A stretch of 48,377 bases of DNA from a virus, in IMG/VR virus record IMGVR_UViG_3300028654_000025, positions 1 through 48,377 of that record; one strand, 5' to 3'. This document shows positions 1 through 7,833 of the stretch, in pieces (the stretch's first letter is position 1; each line of letters begins with the position of its first letter). A program made the position numbers and the translations under genes. Below the pieces are notes generated by a model. The model did not search any database and was not told the origin of the DNA. It worked only from the letters and a program-made list of their open reading frames with translations.

Positions 1-30
1 GCTGCGCCGCTGCGCCGCTGCGCCGCTGCT
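1..30. repeat. 8-bp tandem repeat at window edge
   Basis: The unit gctgcgcc is repeated about 3.5 times at the extreme left end. An 8-bp period is not a multiple of three, so it is unlikely to be coding. Its position at the edge may mean an assembly break in a repeat or a genuine terminal repeat; the window alone cannot decide. Confidence 0.7.
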
Positions 31-61
31 GTCGCGACGCAGTGGACACGTGCGCCAGGCG

Positions 62-110
62 ACCACCCCCGGCGGTGGGGGTGTACCCCCCGGCGCGCGG
101 GCGGGGGGAC
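62..110. other. Two consecutive GC-rich inverted repeats, non-coding left end
   Basis: The first hairpin pairs accccc with gggggt around a short loop. The second pairs cccccc with gggggg, and neither has a T-run after it. Positions 1-307 hold no convincing gene. The open frame running upstream of the terminase small subunit here is arginine/glycine-rich and looks like an artefact of high GC. Confidence 0.45.
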
Positions 111-143
111 GATTTCAAGTACCCCGCGCACATGATAGAGGGG

Positions 144-176
144 TCAAATCGATATGCGGGTTCAAATCAATATGCG
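144..176. repeat. Tandem direct repeat, possible protein-binding site
   Basis: tcaaatcgatatgcg (144-158) recurs as tcaaatcaatatgcg (162-176), 14 of 15 bases identical at an 18-bp period. It lies about 130 bp upstream of the terminase-small-subunit candidate. Iterons of this kind can bind a terminase, a repressor or an initiator. The function is inferred only from position. Confidence 0.5.
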
Positions 177-307
177 CTTTTTCCCCAGATCGCTCCGGGC
201 TTGCCACCCGTGCATCTTTGCCCCACCCTTTAGCCGTGAGATCCATCTTCGCCCGCAAGCCAGTGCGTCATCATCCGCGCCCTCCGACCCAGAAGTCGGT
301 CCTGATC

Positions 308-865
308 ATGGAGGAGGCGTGGCCGCTGGAGGTGCGTCAACGCCTTCAGGTTCTCTACCTCGTCCACAACAAGAAGCCCCAGGAGATCGCCTCCACCCTG
401 CAACTTCCCAAAGCCCTGGTGCAGCACTGGATCGTGAAACACGGACTGCCGGCCATGCGGCGGCGCACGCGCGAGGAGATCACCGAGGAGATCGCGGTTA
501 TCGCCCGGCGCCGGGCGCTGGAGGTGGTGGACGCCTGCGGCGAGTTGGCCGAACAGGGAGCCGTCCAAGCCCTCCAGCGCGCCAACGAGATGGCTGCCGA
601 CATCGCCTGCAAGGACAACGCCTCCGCCACCTCCTCCTACGCCGCCGCGGGGAAGACGCTGGTGAGCATAGCGCGCCAAGCCCGCGGACTGGACCCCGGA
701 GGCGGTGCCTCCCAGTTCAACCCCGACCCCGGGCAGCAGATTAACTTGTCCCTCTTCGTACTGCCGCGTGACGGACCGCAACCGATCCCGCTCACTGTCG
801 CGAGGCGGATGAAACAGGTTCAACCGCTTGCGACTGAGCCGGAGGAAGTGGACATGCTGGGGTGA
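308..865 (+). CDS. Putative terminase small subunit (HTH protein)
   Basis: A 185-residue protein. Residues 9-47 look like a helix-turn-helix, with a KPQEIASTLQL core followed by a recognition-like helix ending VKHGL, as in DNA-binding domains of phage small terminases. A long charged helical stretch follows (about 55-125), suited to oligomerisation, then a flexible tail ending VDMLG. Small terminases bind the packaging site and recruit the large subunit. The large subunit is here but lies 18 kb away, which is unusual. I chose ATG 308 because the upstream extension is low-complexity. A DNA-binding regulator is the main alternative. Confidence 0.55.
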   Translation: MEEAWPLEVRQRLQVLYLVHNKKPQEIASTLQLPKALVQHWIVKHGLPAMRRRTREEITEEIAVIARRRALEVVDACGELAEQGAVQALQRANEMAADIACKDNASATSSYAAAGKTLVSIARQARGLDPGGGASQFNPDPGQQINLSLFVLPRDGPQPIPLTVARRMKQVQPLATEPEEVDMLG

Positions 866-904
866 ACGGGGTTGACATGGTAAAGTGAATACGTCATCTT
901 CTGG

Positions 905-1135
905 TCATGCGCCGAGCATCGCCAGCACCCGCCGGAGGGTCTCGACCCTCTGTCCGTGATACCACACCCCTCCGGGCTGGCGTCGTGCCAACGCCTTGGC
1001 CTGGAGACGGCCCTCCTCTCGCAGCATGTTCGCGACGATCCGCGCGTCCAGCGCCGCACTGGCCGACGCCAGCCCACTGGCGCCGGTTCGCGGACGATCT
1101 GTCGGCAATGGAGGACTGCTGACGGTGGTGGTCAT
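905..1135 (-). CDS. Hypothetical protein, last gene of minus-strand islet
   Basis: A 76-residue protein of unknown family. The N-terminal 25 residues are Ser/Thr/Pro-rich and probably disordered. The rest is helical and basic, with AALDARIVANMLREEG and a C-terminal VETLRRVLAMLGA helix. It starts 3 bp after the stop of the preceding minus-strand gene. That tight packing is the main evidence that it is expressed. Confidence 0.55.
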   Translation of the reverse strand: MTTTVSSPPLPTDRPRTGASGLASASAALDARIVANMLREEGRLQAKALARRQPGGVWYHGQRVETLRRVLAMLGA

Positions 1136-1137
1136 GG

Positions 1138-1302
1138 CTACGGGGAACGCAGGGTGATGCGAACAGCGAGGACGTTGCCGTATGGGTCGCCAATCCAGCG
1201 GGACAGAGCCCGCGCGTACTCCCACAGTTTGTCCGGGGGCAGGACAGTCTCGGAAACAAACCAGCTTCCGTCGCGTCGTTGGATCTCAAGGACCGGGTTC
1301 AT
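1138..1302 (-). CDS. Hypothetical 54-residue protein
   Basis: Too short to classify. It contains a DGSWFVSETVLPPDKLWEYA segment that looks like a small mixed alpha/beta fold. The start is fixed by a 4-bp ATGA overlap with the upstream gene (1299-1302), which implies coupled translation. Confidence 0.6.
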   Translation of the reverse strand: MNPVLEIQRRDGSWFVSETVLPPDKLWEYARALSRWIGDPYGNVLAVRITLRSP

Positions 1303-1499
1303 CTGAGCTTGCCTCCCGCGCGGTAGATCCGCGCCCGGATGGCCTCGATGCTCTGCGAATGGCCCCAGGGCGTGCTGCCCTTGGGAGGCCCGTCCGAGTT
1401 CAGCTCCCGTGCGCTGGCCCCGCCCGTGGGCGGATGCGCCAGGCGATAACGTTGGGCCGCGGCTACGCAGTCTGCGCGTTCCTTGGGGGTGAGGCTCAT
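1299..1499 (-). CDS. Hypothetical 66-residue protein
   Basis: A basic protein beginning MSLTPKERADCVAAAQRYRL, probably helical at the N-terminus with a Pro/Gly-rich middle. It has ATGA overlaps with the genes on both sides (1496-1499 and 1299-1302). An ATG seven codons further upstream is possible, but the overlap favours this start. No family recognised. Confidence 0.65.
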   Translation of the reverse strand: MSLTPKERADCVAAAQRYRLAHPPTGGASARELNSDGPPKGSTPWGHSQSIEAIRARIYRAGGKLR

Positions 1500-1726
1500 G
1501 AGCGGCGGAATCGAATCCACGAATCGGCCTTCTCGGGGTACGCCCGGTCAAACCCTCGGGATTGAATTGCGTACAACCCGCCGTCCACGGTGAGATCGAG
1601 GACCGTGGATAACTCCCGGTCCCGGGTCCCCCGATGGATGGTGATGGTAGCACCCTCGTCGATTTTCCAGCCACGTCGACAGATATAGATTTCGTCACCG
1701 ACCTTGGTGTCGTGGGGAGGGATCAT
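1496..1726 (-). CDS. Hypothetical 76-residue protein, first gene of minus-strand islet
   Basis: Predominantly beta, with segments such as VGDEIYICRRGWKIDEGATITI and STVLDLTVDGGLYAIQS, resembling a small SH3- or OB-like barrel. ATG 1726 is preferred over an upstream GTG at 1750. The start codon lies inside the first of four contiguous palindromes in the divergent intergenic region, so autoregulation is possible but unproven. Confidence 0.6.
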   Translation of the reverse strand: MIPPHDTKVGDEIYICRRGWKIDEGATITIHRGTRDRELSTVLDLTVDGGLYAIQSRGFDRAYPEKADSWIRFRRS

Positions 1727-1770
1727 GCCGGCATCATATGATTGCCCCACGATGGGGCAAGATAAATCTT
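1725..1770. promoter_or_regulatory. Four abutting palindromes between divergent genes
   Basis: Perfect palindromes occur end to end: atgccggcat (1725-1734), atcatatgat (1733-1742), ttgcccc-acgat-ggggcaa (1742-1760) and aagat-aa-atctt (1759-1770). They separate the minus-strand islet from the GroES-like gene and would suit operators for dimeric regulators. No clear promoter boxes were identified. Confidence 0.5.
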
Positions 1771-1805
1771 GACCTACACGTCCCTTCCTCCAACGTCACA
1801 GCACC

Positions 1806-2090
1806 ATGAGAGAAGAAAAATCTGCCAAGCTCGTCTATCAACCCGTGGGGGACAACATCCAGATCGACTTCGACGCCGGCCCGGCGCAGATCGGAGGGAT
1901 CTTCCTGCCCGACAACGCCAAGAAGGCACCGACCATCCTCGTGCGCGTGATCGCCGTGGGACCGCTCTGCAAGCAGATCAAGGCCGGGCAGCGGGCGGTC
2001 GTGACGATCCCGCAGGTGCTCGTCCTCAAGCTGAACGGCGAGGAGGTGGCCTTCACCAAGGAGGATCGGGTGCTCGCGGTGCTGGATTGA
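1806..2090 (+). CDS. GroES-like (Cpn10) co-chaperonin
   Basis: A 94-residue protein, close to the 95-100 of GroES. The mobile-loop signature is visible at residues 26-41, where GGIFLPDNAKK corresponds to the GGIVLP-x-x-AKEK region that docks onto GroEL. Other Cpn10 hallmarks are a VIAVGP strand (48-53), the IKAGQRAVV turn, and a C-terminal GEEV...ED-x-VLAVL. Phage co-chaperonins such as T4 gp31 replace host GroES so that large capsid proteins can fold. No GroEL is encoded here, so it must use the host chaperonin. It stands at the head of the plus-strand virion module. Confidence 0.85.
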   Translation: MREEKSAKLVYQPVGDNIQIDFDAGPAQIGGIFLPDNAKKAPTILVRVIAVGPLCKQIKAGQRAVVTIPQVLVLKLNGEEVAFTKEDRVLAVLD

Positions 2091-2124
2091 CTTCCACCCC
2101 CGGTTCTGTCATGGACCATCGCTC

Positions 2125-3174
2125 ATGATTCTCCGAACCTTGGCAGATGTACGGGAACCCATCTCCCGGGTGGCCGGAAACACCGGCCTGCCTGTGACCG
2201 ATGACTTAGTGGTGGAGTACGTCAACAAGGCGATCGAGGAACTCAAGGACAAGGGCGACTGGCCTGGGGTGGTGGATCGTTGGTACTTGCGCTTTGACGA
2301 GACGACCGGCCTGGTGGCCCTGCCGCCGCACCTTGAACGCCTGATCAGTGTAACCGTAGACGACGCCCCGCTGGAGATCCGTTCGCCATGGTTCGAGTTC
2401 GTGCAGTACGGCCCCGGAGTCCTCCGCGACGAAGAGACTGACTCTCAGGGCAACACCCGCTCGCGCCGGGTCGATTGGATTCATGTGGTGGCCGACCGCG
2501 GGGAGAGCCCCACGCGGTACGACATGCCGGTGGACGGCGGCCCCTACACCTTGCGCGTCACCGCGCTGAGGGCAGAGACGGCAGATCGCAGCATCTCGGT
2601 CTTCGGCACAGACCCGGATGGACACATCCTGCGCACGATGGGCAGTGGAGTTTGGCAGGACGGTGAGACGCTCACGATCACCGCCGGCACAGGCGCAGAG
2701 GTGGTGAACGGATCGACCGAGTTCGGCTCTGTGACCGCGGTGGTCAAGGACGCCTCGGATGGGCCGATCCAGTTGGACGCCATCGGCCCGACCGGAACGA
2801 TCGTCAACCTGTCCACCTTCGAGCACTACGAGACCAACCCCACCTACCGCCGGTACTTCATCCCCGCCCTGTACCGATCCACGAGCGGTCAACGCGACCG
2901 CATCCTGCTTGCACGATGCCGCAGGCGGTTCATTCCGCTCGTCAACGGTGACGAGCGTCAGACTTTGATGATCGGCAACCTGACAGCCCTGGAGGCCATG
3001 GTGATCAGCCAGTACAAGGCATCCATCGGCGCCTTCGATGAGGCCATCGCCCAGGTGCAGCGCGCGGTCCAGATCATGAAGGAGGACGCCCTTGGTCATT
3101 CTGGCAGAACTCGCGTCCCGTCCATGACCTTCCAACGGGGGTTCTCAATTGGCCGCTTTCCGGCCCTGCGATGA
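2125..3174 (+). CDS. Putative neck/tail tubular protein A-like virion protein
   Basis: A 349-residue protein. The N-terminal 60 residues form a helical segment (VVEYVNKAIEELKDKGDWP) followed by LRFDETTGLVALPPHLERL, the pattern of head-tail adaptor (tail tubular A-like) proteins of short-tailed phages. The middle is beta-rich, and the C-terminus returns to a long amphipathic helix rich in Gln/Ala. It overlaps the next gene by ATGA (3171-3174). Its place before the very large tail protein fits a neck role. The assignment is by pattern and position, not a firm family match. Confidence 0.55.
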   Translation: MILRTLADVREPISRVAGNTGLPVTDDLVVEYVNKAIEELKDKGDWPGVVDRWYLRFDETTGLVALPPHLERLISVTVDDAPLEIRSPWFEFVQYGPGVLRDEETDSQGNTRSRRVDWIHVVADRGESPTRYDMPVDGGPYTLRVTALRAETADRSISVFGTDPDGHILRTMGSGVWQDGETLTITAGTGAEVVNGSTEFGSVTAVVKDASDGPIQLDAIGPTGTIVNLSTFEHYETNPTYRRYFIPALYRSTSGQRDRILLARCRRRFIPLVNGDERQTLMIGNLTALEAMVISQYKASIGAFDEAIAQVQRAVQIMKEDALGHSGRTRVPSMTFQRGFSIGRFPALR

Positions 3175-3566
3175 ATCGCGTCCCCCGGGCGGACTCAGCG
3201 CTGACGGTCCCGTGGACGGGGGTCCAGGGCCGCCCTGACACGATCGCTGCCGCGGCACCCACCGTCGTCGAGAGAATCATCGTCCAGACTGCGCCTGCCG
3301 CCCCGTCGGCAGCCGCCGGCACGACGTACATCTTCACCTGGGTACCGGGCACCCTGAGAGCCCTGGAGACCGCTACCGTGGACTTCAGTGTGATCGTGGC
3401 CAACCCGGGGGACCAGATTGCCGTGGGGGCGCCATACGCCCTCACCGCGGGGCAGATCAGCGCGGCAGTGGTTGCCATGCAGACTGTGCGCCTGAGTGTG
3501 ACCAACATGGACTTTACGACCGTGGTACTACCTAGTGGCGTTTGGAAGTTGCGTCTGTTCAAGTAA
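3171..3566 (+). CDS. Hypothetical virion-module protein
   Basis: A 131-residue protein. The first 45 residues are Ala/Pro-rich. The remainder is almost all beta-strand (TTYIFTWVPGTLRALETATVDFSVIV and RLSVTNMDFTTVVLPSGVWKL), suggesting a small beta-sandwich. It is coupled to the upstream neck gene and lies just before the 1006-residue tail protein, so a structural or decoration role is likely. No family recognised. Confidence 0.6.
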   Translation: MNRVPRADSALTVPWTGVQGRPDTIAAAAPTVVERIIVQTAPAAPSAAAGTTYIFTWVPGTLRALETATVDFSVIVANPGDQIAVGAPYALTAGQISAAVVAMQTVRLSVTNMDFTTVVLPSGVWKLRLFK

Positions 3567-3586
3567 TCTGCTAGGCCACCAACACG

Positions 3587-6500
3587 ATGCCCGCCCAATG
3601 GATTCCCGAGTTGTTTGCCAACGCCATGGGGGGCGTATCGTCGGCGGTGTCACCGGAGATGATCCAGCCGGCGCAGGTGGCCTGGGCCATGAACTGCTCG
3701 TTCCGGGGCGGGAAGCCGTCCACGCGCCCCGCGTTGCGCTACCGCACGGGCCTGCCGAACGGCTTGGTGCAGGGGGCCGGGTACTTCGGGGTGCAGCAGG
3801 GCATGGGGGTCCTCTCGATCATGGGCCGGCTCTACCGGATTCGGGCGAATCCCAACAACTGCACCTGGGAGGAGATTACACTCCCGTGGCGCAACAGTGC
3901 GGTTCTCAAGCAGGTTTGGATGTGTCAGACAGTCGAGAACCTAGTCATTCAGGATTTCGAGAGCGACCCCATTATCTACGACGGTTCTACGGCACGGCGG
4001 GCGGACTCCTACGGGTTGAACGGAGACCCCGAGGTACCGCGCGGCCGACAGATGGCCTACGGCAACGGGCGGCTCTGGGTGGCCGTCAATGACCAGGAGA
4101 TCGCCGCCGGGGACATCCGCACCAAGGATGCAGGCAGCGAACTGAAGTTCACGGAGATCAACTACATGTTCAACGGCGGGCGACTGATAATCTCCAACGG
4201 GATCAGCGGCCTGGCCTTCATCGCTACCAACGGTTCGACCGACTACGGCCCCTTGGTGGTCTACGGTCGTCGATCAACGGAGTCGATTCGCGCGGACATC
4301 ACGTCTCGCGACCAATGGGGTGGGCCTGGGTTCGTGACCAACGTGCTGCGCAACACCGGCTGCGCATCCCAGTGGAGTCTCTGCGCGGTCAATCAGGATC
4401 TCTACTGGCGTGACAGCGATGGGGGGTTGCGTTCGATCTACCAGTCGGCGGCGGATGAGAACGGGGGCGGGTCGTCTCCGATCAGCCGGGAAGTTTCCCG
4501 GTTGACTGACTACGACTCGGCGCAACTGCTGGAGTTCTGTTCGGCCATCTACTTCGACAACCGGCTGCTTGTGACGAGCAGTCCGCGTCTCAACGAGGCG
4601 GGAGGCGTGTCATGGGGTGACCTGATCGCGCTCAACTTCGCCCCGAGCTCGACGATGCAGGGGAAAACTTCCCCGGCCTACGAGGGCCAGTGGAACGGGA
4701 TATACTTCACCCATCTCTTTACCGGGCGGTTCGGCGGCAGGCCACGGGCCTTCGCGGTGGAGCATCGGGAGGATGGCACTAACCACCTCTGGGAGATCAT
4801 GGCTGAGACCGCCGGGGTGCGCGACGACGAGTCAATCGAGTGCACGCCAACGGCCTTGCAGTCAGTCGCCAACCCCGTCAAAGGGTACATCGAGACGGCC
4901 AAGAGGCCGTTCGGCAACCCTGTCGCGCGCAAGCGTCTGGAGCGGGCCGACCTGTACCTGGAGGAGATCGACGGTCAGGTGGACGCGATGGTCTACTGGC
5001 GCCGGGACAACGACCGCAAGTGGCAACTCTGGGACTCGTTCACGGTCAATTCCAAGTTGACCACCCCAGCGGGACCGACTCCACGGGTGCCCAAGAATCT
5101 GATGCCGCAGGCCCGCAGTCAGGTGAAGACCCTCACGATCCCCTCGGATCGGTACGGTCCTGACGGGTATGCGTTCCAGACCGGGTTCGAGTTCCAGCTT
5201 CGGATCGCCTGGACCGGAAGGTGCCGGATCTACAAGGCCGTGCTGCACGCCTCCCCGTTGGCCGAGGCACCGTTCGCTCGCCGGGATCTGGTCAGCGCCT
5301 CGGCGCTTACGGACGACACGACCGGCAACGAGCTCGGCTACCTGATCCCGTTGACCACCAGCCAACCGGACTTCTCGATCCAGCCGCCGTCGGTTACAGT
5401 CACCAATGGCACCGGGGCGTCGTTCATCGCTACTGCCACCGGACAGGGGACGATCAGTTACCAGTGGCAGGTCTCGACCGATCTGGGAACCAACTGGATC
5501 GACGTGGTGAACGGCGCGCAGTACACTGGAGTCACCACGACCACTCTGCACGTTGTCACGACCACGATGGTAATGAACGGCTACCGCTATCGCTGCGCGG
5601 TCAGCAACGGCTGGAGTCCGGACGGCTGCACGGGCGGCCCCGGGGCGCGGGTCTACAGCGATGCAGCCATCCTGACAGTGAATATGGCCAATCCGTCGTG
5701 GTCAGCCTGGACGAACCCAGCAGGAGGTAACTGGATGTCCGTGGCCTATGGTGGGGGTGTGTACGTTGCGGTGGGAGATTCATCACCGTACATAATGACC
5801 AGTCCGAATGGCCAGGAATGGACTGCGCACAACCCTGGTGGCGGGGCACACCAGTTTCTATCGGTGGCTTACCGACTTGTGGCTAAGGTGCCAACCTTCG
5901 TGGCCGCTGACTACAACAACGGCAAGATTTACTATTCAACGGATTTAGGACTGAATTGGACAGGCGTGGTTGTGCAGACCGGAAGTTTGCTTGGGGCCGT
6001 AATAGCCGGCCCAGACAAATTCGTAATTGTTGGAGAGGATAAACCCCTTCCAGGTGATGACGTAGGATATAGATCTGCGTTTATCAGCTATGACGGACAA
6101 ACAAATTGGACAATCCATGATGTGGCCGGACAAGGCGGCATGATACACTCAGGGACCTATGGAGGCGGACAGTATGTTGCCCTGGATACTGGTTGCTGCT
6201 TTACTAGCGAAGACGCAGTGAGTTGGGTAGCACGTTCAATACCCGGTAGATCTTGGACCGGAGTCGCGCATGGGTCTGGTGTTTACGTGGCCGTTGGGGG
6301 GTACAACGAGACTACTGGGGTAGCAAACAGCTCCAATGCAATAGACTGGAACCAACAGTACACACCCGCCCCAGCGTACCTTGTTGGAGCGGCCTACGGA
6401 TTCGGTTTGTTCGTCGCAGTCGGGGATGGATTACCAGGACCCGGTATTCGGAACACGATTATGACGAGTTCCGATGGGGTAAATTGGGTGGCTGGCAATA

Positions 6501-6607
6501 ACCCTACCGATACGACTCAATGGAAATCCGTTTGCGCCGGCCCGGACAGGTTCGTGGCCGTGGCCTTCGGAGGAGGAACAAACAACGTGATGACAACCAA
6601 CCCCTAA
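3587..6607 (+). CDS. Large tail protein with Ig-like domain and beta-propeller-like C-terminus
   Basis: A 1006-residue protein. Residues 1-590 resemble tail tubular protein B-type proteins: the N-terminus mentions paired Arg/Pro around SFRGGKPSTRPALRY, then come many short beta-hairpins. About 600-700 is an Ig-like domain with the strand core ISYQWQVS and YRYRCAVSNG. From about 703 to the end there are repeated W-x-S/G-V-A-Y/H-G-x-G-x-Y/F-V-A-V-G segments followed by MTSPNG- or SSDGVNW-type turns, typical of Asp-box/sialidase-like propellers. It is probably a tail or host-contact protein. DNA for the propeller is much less GC-rich (line 6061-6120 is 40%) than the N-terminal part (line 4981-5040 is 63%), suggesting domain acquisition. 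Confidence 0.7.
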   Translation: MPAQWIPELFANAMGGVSSAVSPEMIQPAQVAWAMNCSFRGGKPSTRPALRYRTGLPNGLVQGAGYFGVQQGMGVLSIMGRLYRIRANPNNCTWEEITLPWRNSAVLKQVWMCQTVENLVIQDFESDPIIYDGSTARRADSYGLNGDPEVPRGRQMAYGNGRLWVAVNDQEIAAGDIRTKDAGSELKFTEINYMFNGGRLIISNGISGLAFIATNGSTDYGPLVVYGRRSTESIRADITSRDQWGGPGFVTNVLRNTGCASQWSLCAVNQDLYWRDSDGGLRSIYQSAADENGGGSSPISREVSRLTDYDSAQLLEFCSAIYFDNRLLVTSSPRLNEAGGVSWGDLIALNFAPSSTMQGKTSPAYEGQWNGIYFTHLFTGRFGGRPRAFAVEHREDGTNHLWEIMAETAGVRDDESIECTPTALQSVANPVKGYIETAKRPFGNPVARKRLERADLYLEEIDGQVDAMVYWRRDNDRKWQLWDSFTVNSKLTTPAGPTPRVPKNLMPQARSQVKTLTIPSDRYGPDGYAFQTGFEFQLRIAWTGRCRIYKAVLHASPLAEAPFARRDLVSASALTDDTTGNELGYLIPLTTSQPDFSIQPPSVTVTNGTGASFIATATGQGTISYQWQVSTDLGTNWIDVVNGAQYTGVTTTTLHVVTTTMVMNGYRYRCAVSNGWSPDGCTGGPGARVYSDAAILTVNMANPSWSAWTNPAGGNWMSVAYGGGVYVAVGDSSPYIMTSPNGQEWTAHNPGGGAHQFLSVAYRLVAKVPTFVAADYNNGKIYYSTDLGLNWTGVVVQTGSLLGAVIAGPDKFVIVGEDKPLPGDDVGYRSAFISYDGQTNWTIHDVAGQGGMIHSGTYGGGQYVALDTGCCFTSEDAVSWVARSIPGRSWTGVAHGSGVYVAVGGYNETTGVANSSNAIDWNQQYTPAPAYLVGAAYGFGLFVAVGDGLPGPGIRNTIMTSSDGVNWVAGNNPTDTTQWKSVCAGPDRFVAVAFGGGTNNVMTTNP

Positions 6608-6608
6608 C

Positions 6609-7388
6609 ATGTCTCTCAATCTACAACTTACCGCTCTGACGCTCCCGGCCAACACCGAGTTCGAGGGCACGCCGCAGGGCGATCTGAACCAGAAGGCGCA
6701 ATACCTCCAGATCACCGGCCAGGACTCGTTCAACGGGGTCAACTACGGCCCGACGACCCCGGACGAGGACAACCGCGACAAACCGTGGTTCAAGACCGAC
6801 TCCGGGTACAACCCACTCGGCTGGTACAGTTGGAACGGCTCCTCGTGGACGCCGATCCCGATGGTCACGCCGCAGGGCACGACCACCGAGCGTAATGCGC
6901 TAGTCCCGGTGGCCGGGCAACTGTTCTTCGACACAACGATCAACGTGCAGTTGATCTATGAGCGCAGTCAGTGGCGCACTCTGGACGGCAGTCCGGGTGA
7001 CACGAAGTTCGTGCGAGCCGCTGATCTGGCAACGGCGCTGGTCAACAATCCCGGCTGGGCGGAGGACACAGACTGCTCGGGCCGGGTCATCGCCGGGGCG
7101 ATCACGGACGGCACGGGCACCGGATACAATGCCACGGTAGGGGTGGACGAGGTGACACTTGCCCACGACAATCTGCCGCCGTTCTACCTGAATTTCCCGA
7201 CTGGAGTCGATGCCTACGGTGGACAGCACCAGAACGGTGCCCAACCGGCGGGGGTCTATCCGGTCGTCACAGGACTTTCGACCACCTTAAAGACTGCGAA
7301 CTTCGTGTATGATGATGCGACTACGGGACAGATTCCGGTCGATGTCCGACAGCAAACCATCTACAGGTGGTGTATCTATAAACTCTGA
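6609..7388 (+). CDS. Tail fibre-like protein with collar-like C-terminal domain
   Basis: A 259-residue protein starting one base after the large tail protein. Gly/Asn/Tyr-rich beta segments occupy residues 1-150. At about 155-200, GWAEDTDCSGRVIAGAITDG and VDEVTLAHDNLPPFYLN recall the Phage_Collar domain (W-x-x-x-D/C-G ... G-x-x-x-VTLT-x-x-x-LP), here with divergent residues. Such domains occur at tips of short tail fibres. A tail fibre or fibre-attachment role is likely. Confidence 0.6.
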   Translation: MSLNLQLTALTLPANTEFEGTPQGDLNQKAQYLQITGQDSFNGVNYGPTTPDEDNRDKPWFKTDSGYNPLGWYSWNGSSWTPIPMVTPQGTTTERNALVPVAGQLFFDTTINVQLIYERSQWRTLDGSPGDTKFVRAADLATALVNNPGWAEDTDCSGRVIAGAITDGTGTGYNATVGVDEVTLAHDNLPPFYLNFPTGVDAYGGQHQNGAQPAGVYPVVTGLSTTLKTANFVYDDATTGQIPVDVRQQTIYRWCIYKL

Positions 7389-7392
7389 AATC

Positions 7393-7833
7393 ATGCCTGT
7401 TGAAATCACAGATACGTTTTCGGCTAACCAGGCCATCGAACAGGTGGAGGAGAGGTTGCTGGATTTCCCGCAACTCGAAATGCCCCTCACCCATCGGTTC
7501 GCTCCGGGGGTGTATCTGCGCGAGATATTCATGCCCGCCGGCAGCATTGTGATTGGACATCGGCACAAGACTGAGCACTTCAACCTGGTTCTGACGGGGC
7601 AGCTGAACGTGATGATCAACGGAGTAGTGGAGCATCTCACGGCTCCCTGCGTGTTCAAGTCCGGGGTGGACGTGAGAAAGGTGCTGTTTATCATCGAAGA
7701 TACCCGTTGGGTGACGGTTCATCCGACGGATGAAACGGATTTGGGAAAACTGGAGGATCTGCTCATTATTAAGAGTCCAACCTTCATGAACCGTTTGGCA
7801 GAAGCAAAAGTCGGAAAACAAATCGAACAATGA
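7393..7833 (+). CDS. Cupin-fold protein
   Basis: A 146-residue protein. A single cupin barrel is suggested by PAGSIVIGHRHKTEHFNLVL (residues 48-67), followed by TGQLNVMI and GVVEHLTAP. His56, His58, Glu61/His62 and His110 could be the metal ligands, although the spacing departs from the textbook motif. The substrate is unknown. Small cupin proteins recur among phage fibre genes and may act in assembly or capsule recognition. The ATG five bases after the fibre stop is chosen over an upstream overlapping start. The stop overlaps the next gene's ATG. Confidence 0.65.
   Translation: MPVEITDTFSANQAIEQVEERLLDFPQLEMPLTHRFAPGVYLREIFMPAGSIVIGHRHKTEHFNLVLTGQLNVMINGVVEHLTAPCVFKSGVDVRKVLFIIEDTRWVTVHPTDETDLGKLEDLLIIKSPTFMNRLAEAKVGKQIEQ

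Noticed and set aside
50-307. N-terminal extension of the terminase small subunit candidate
   Set aside because: The extension is Gly/Arg/Pro-rich, spans hairpins and direct repeats, and lacks fold-like sequence.
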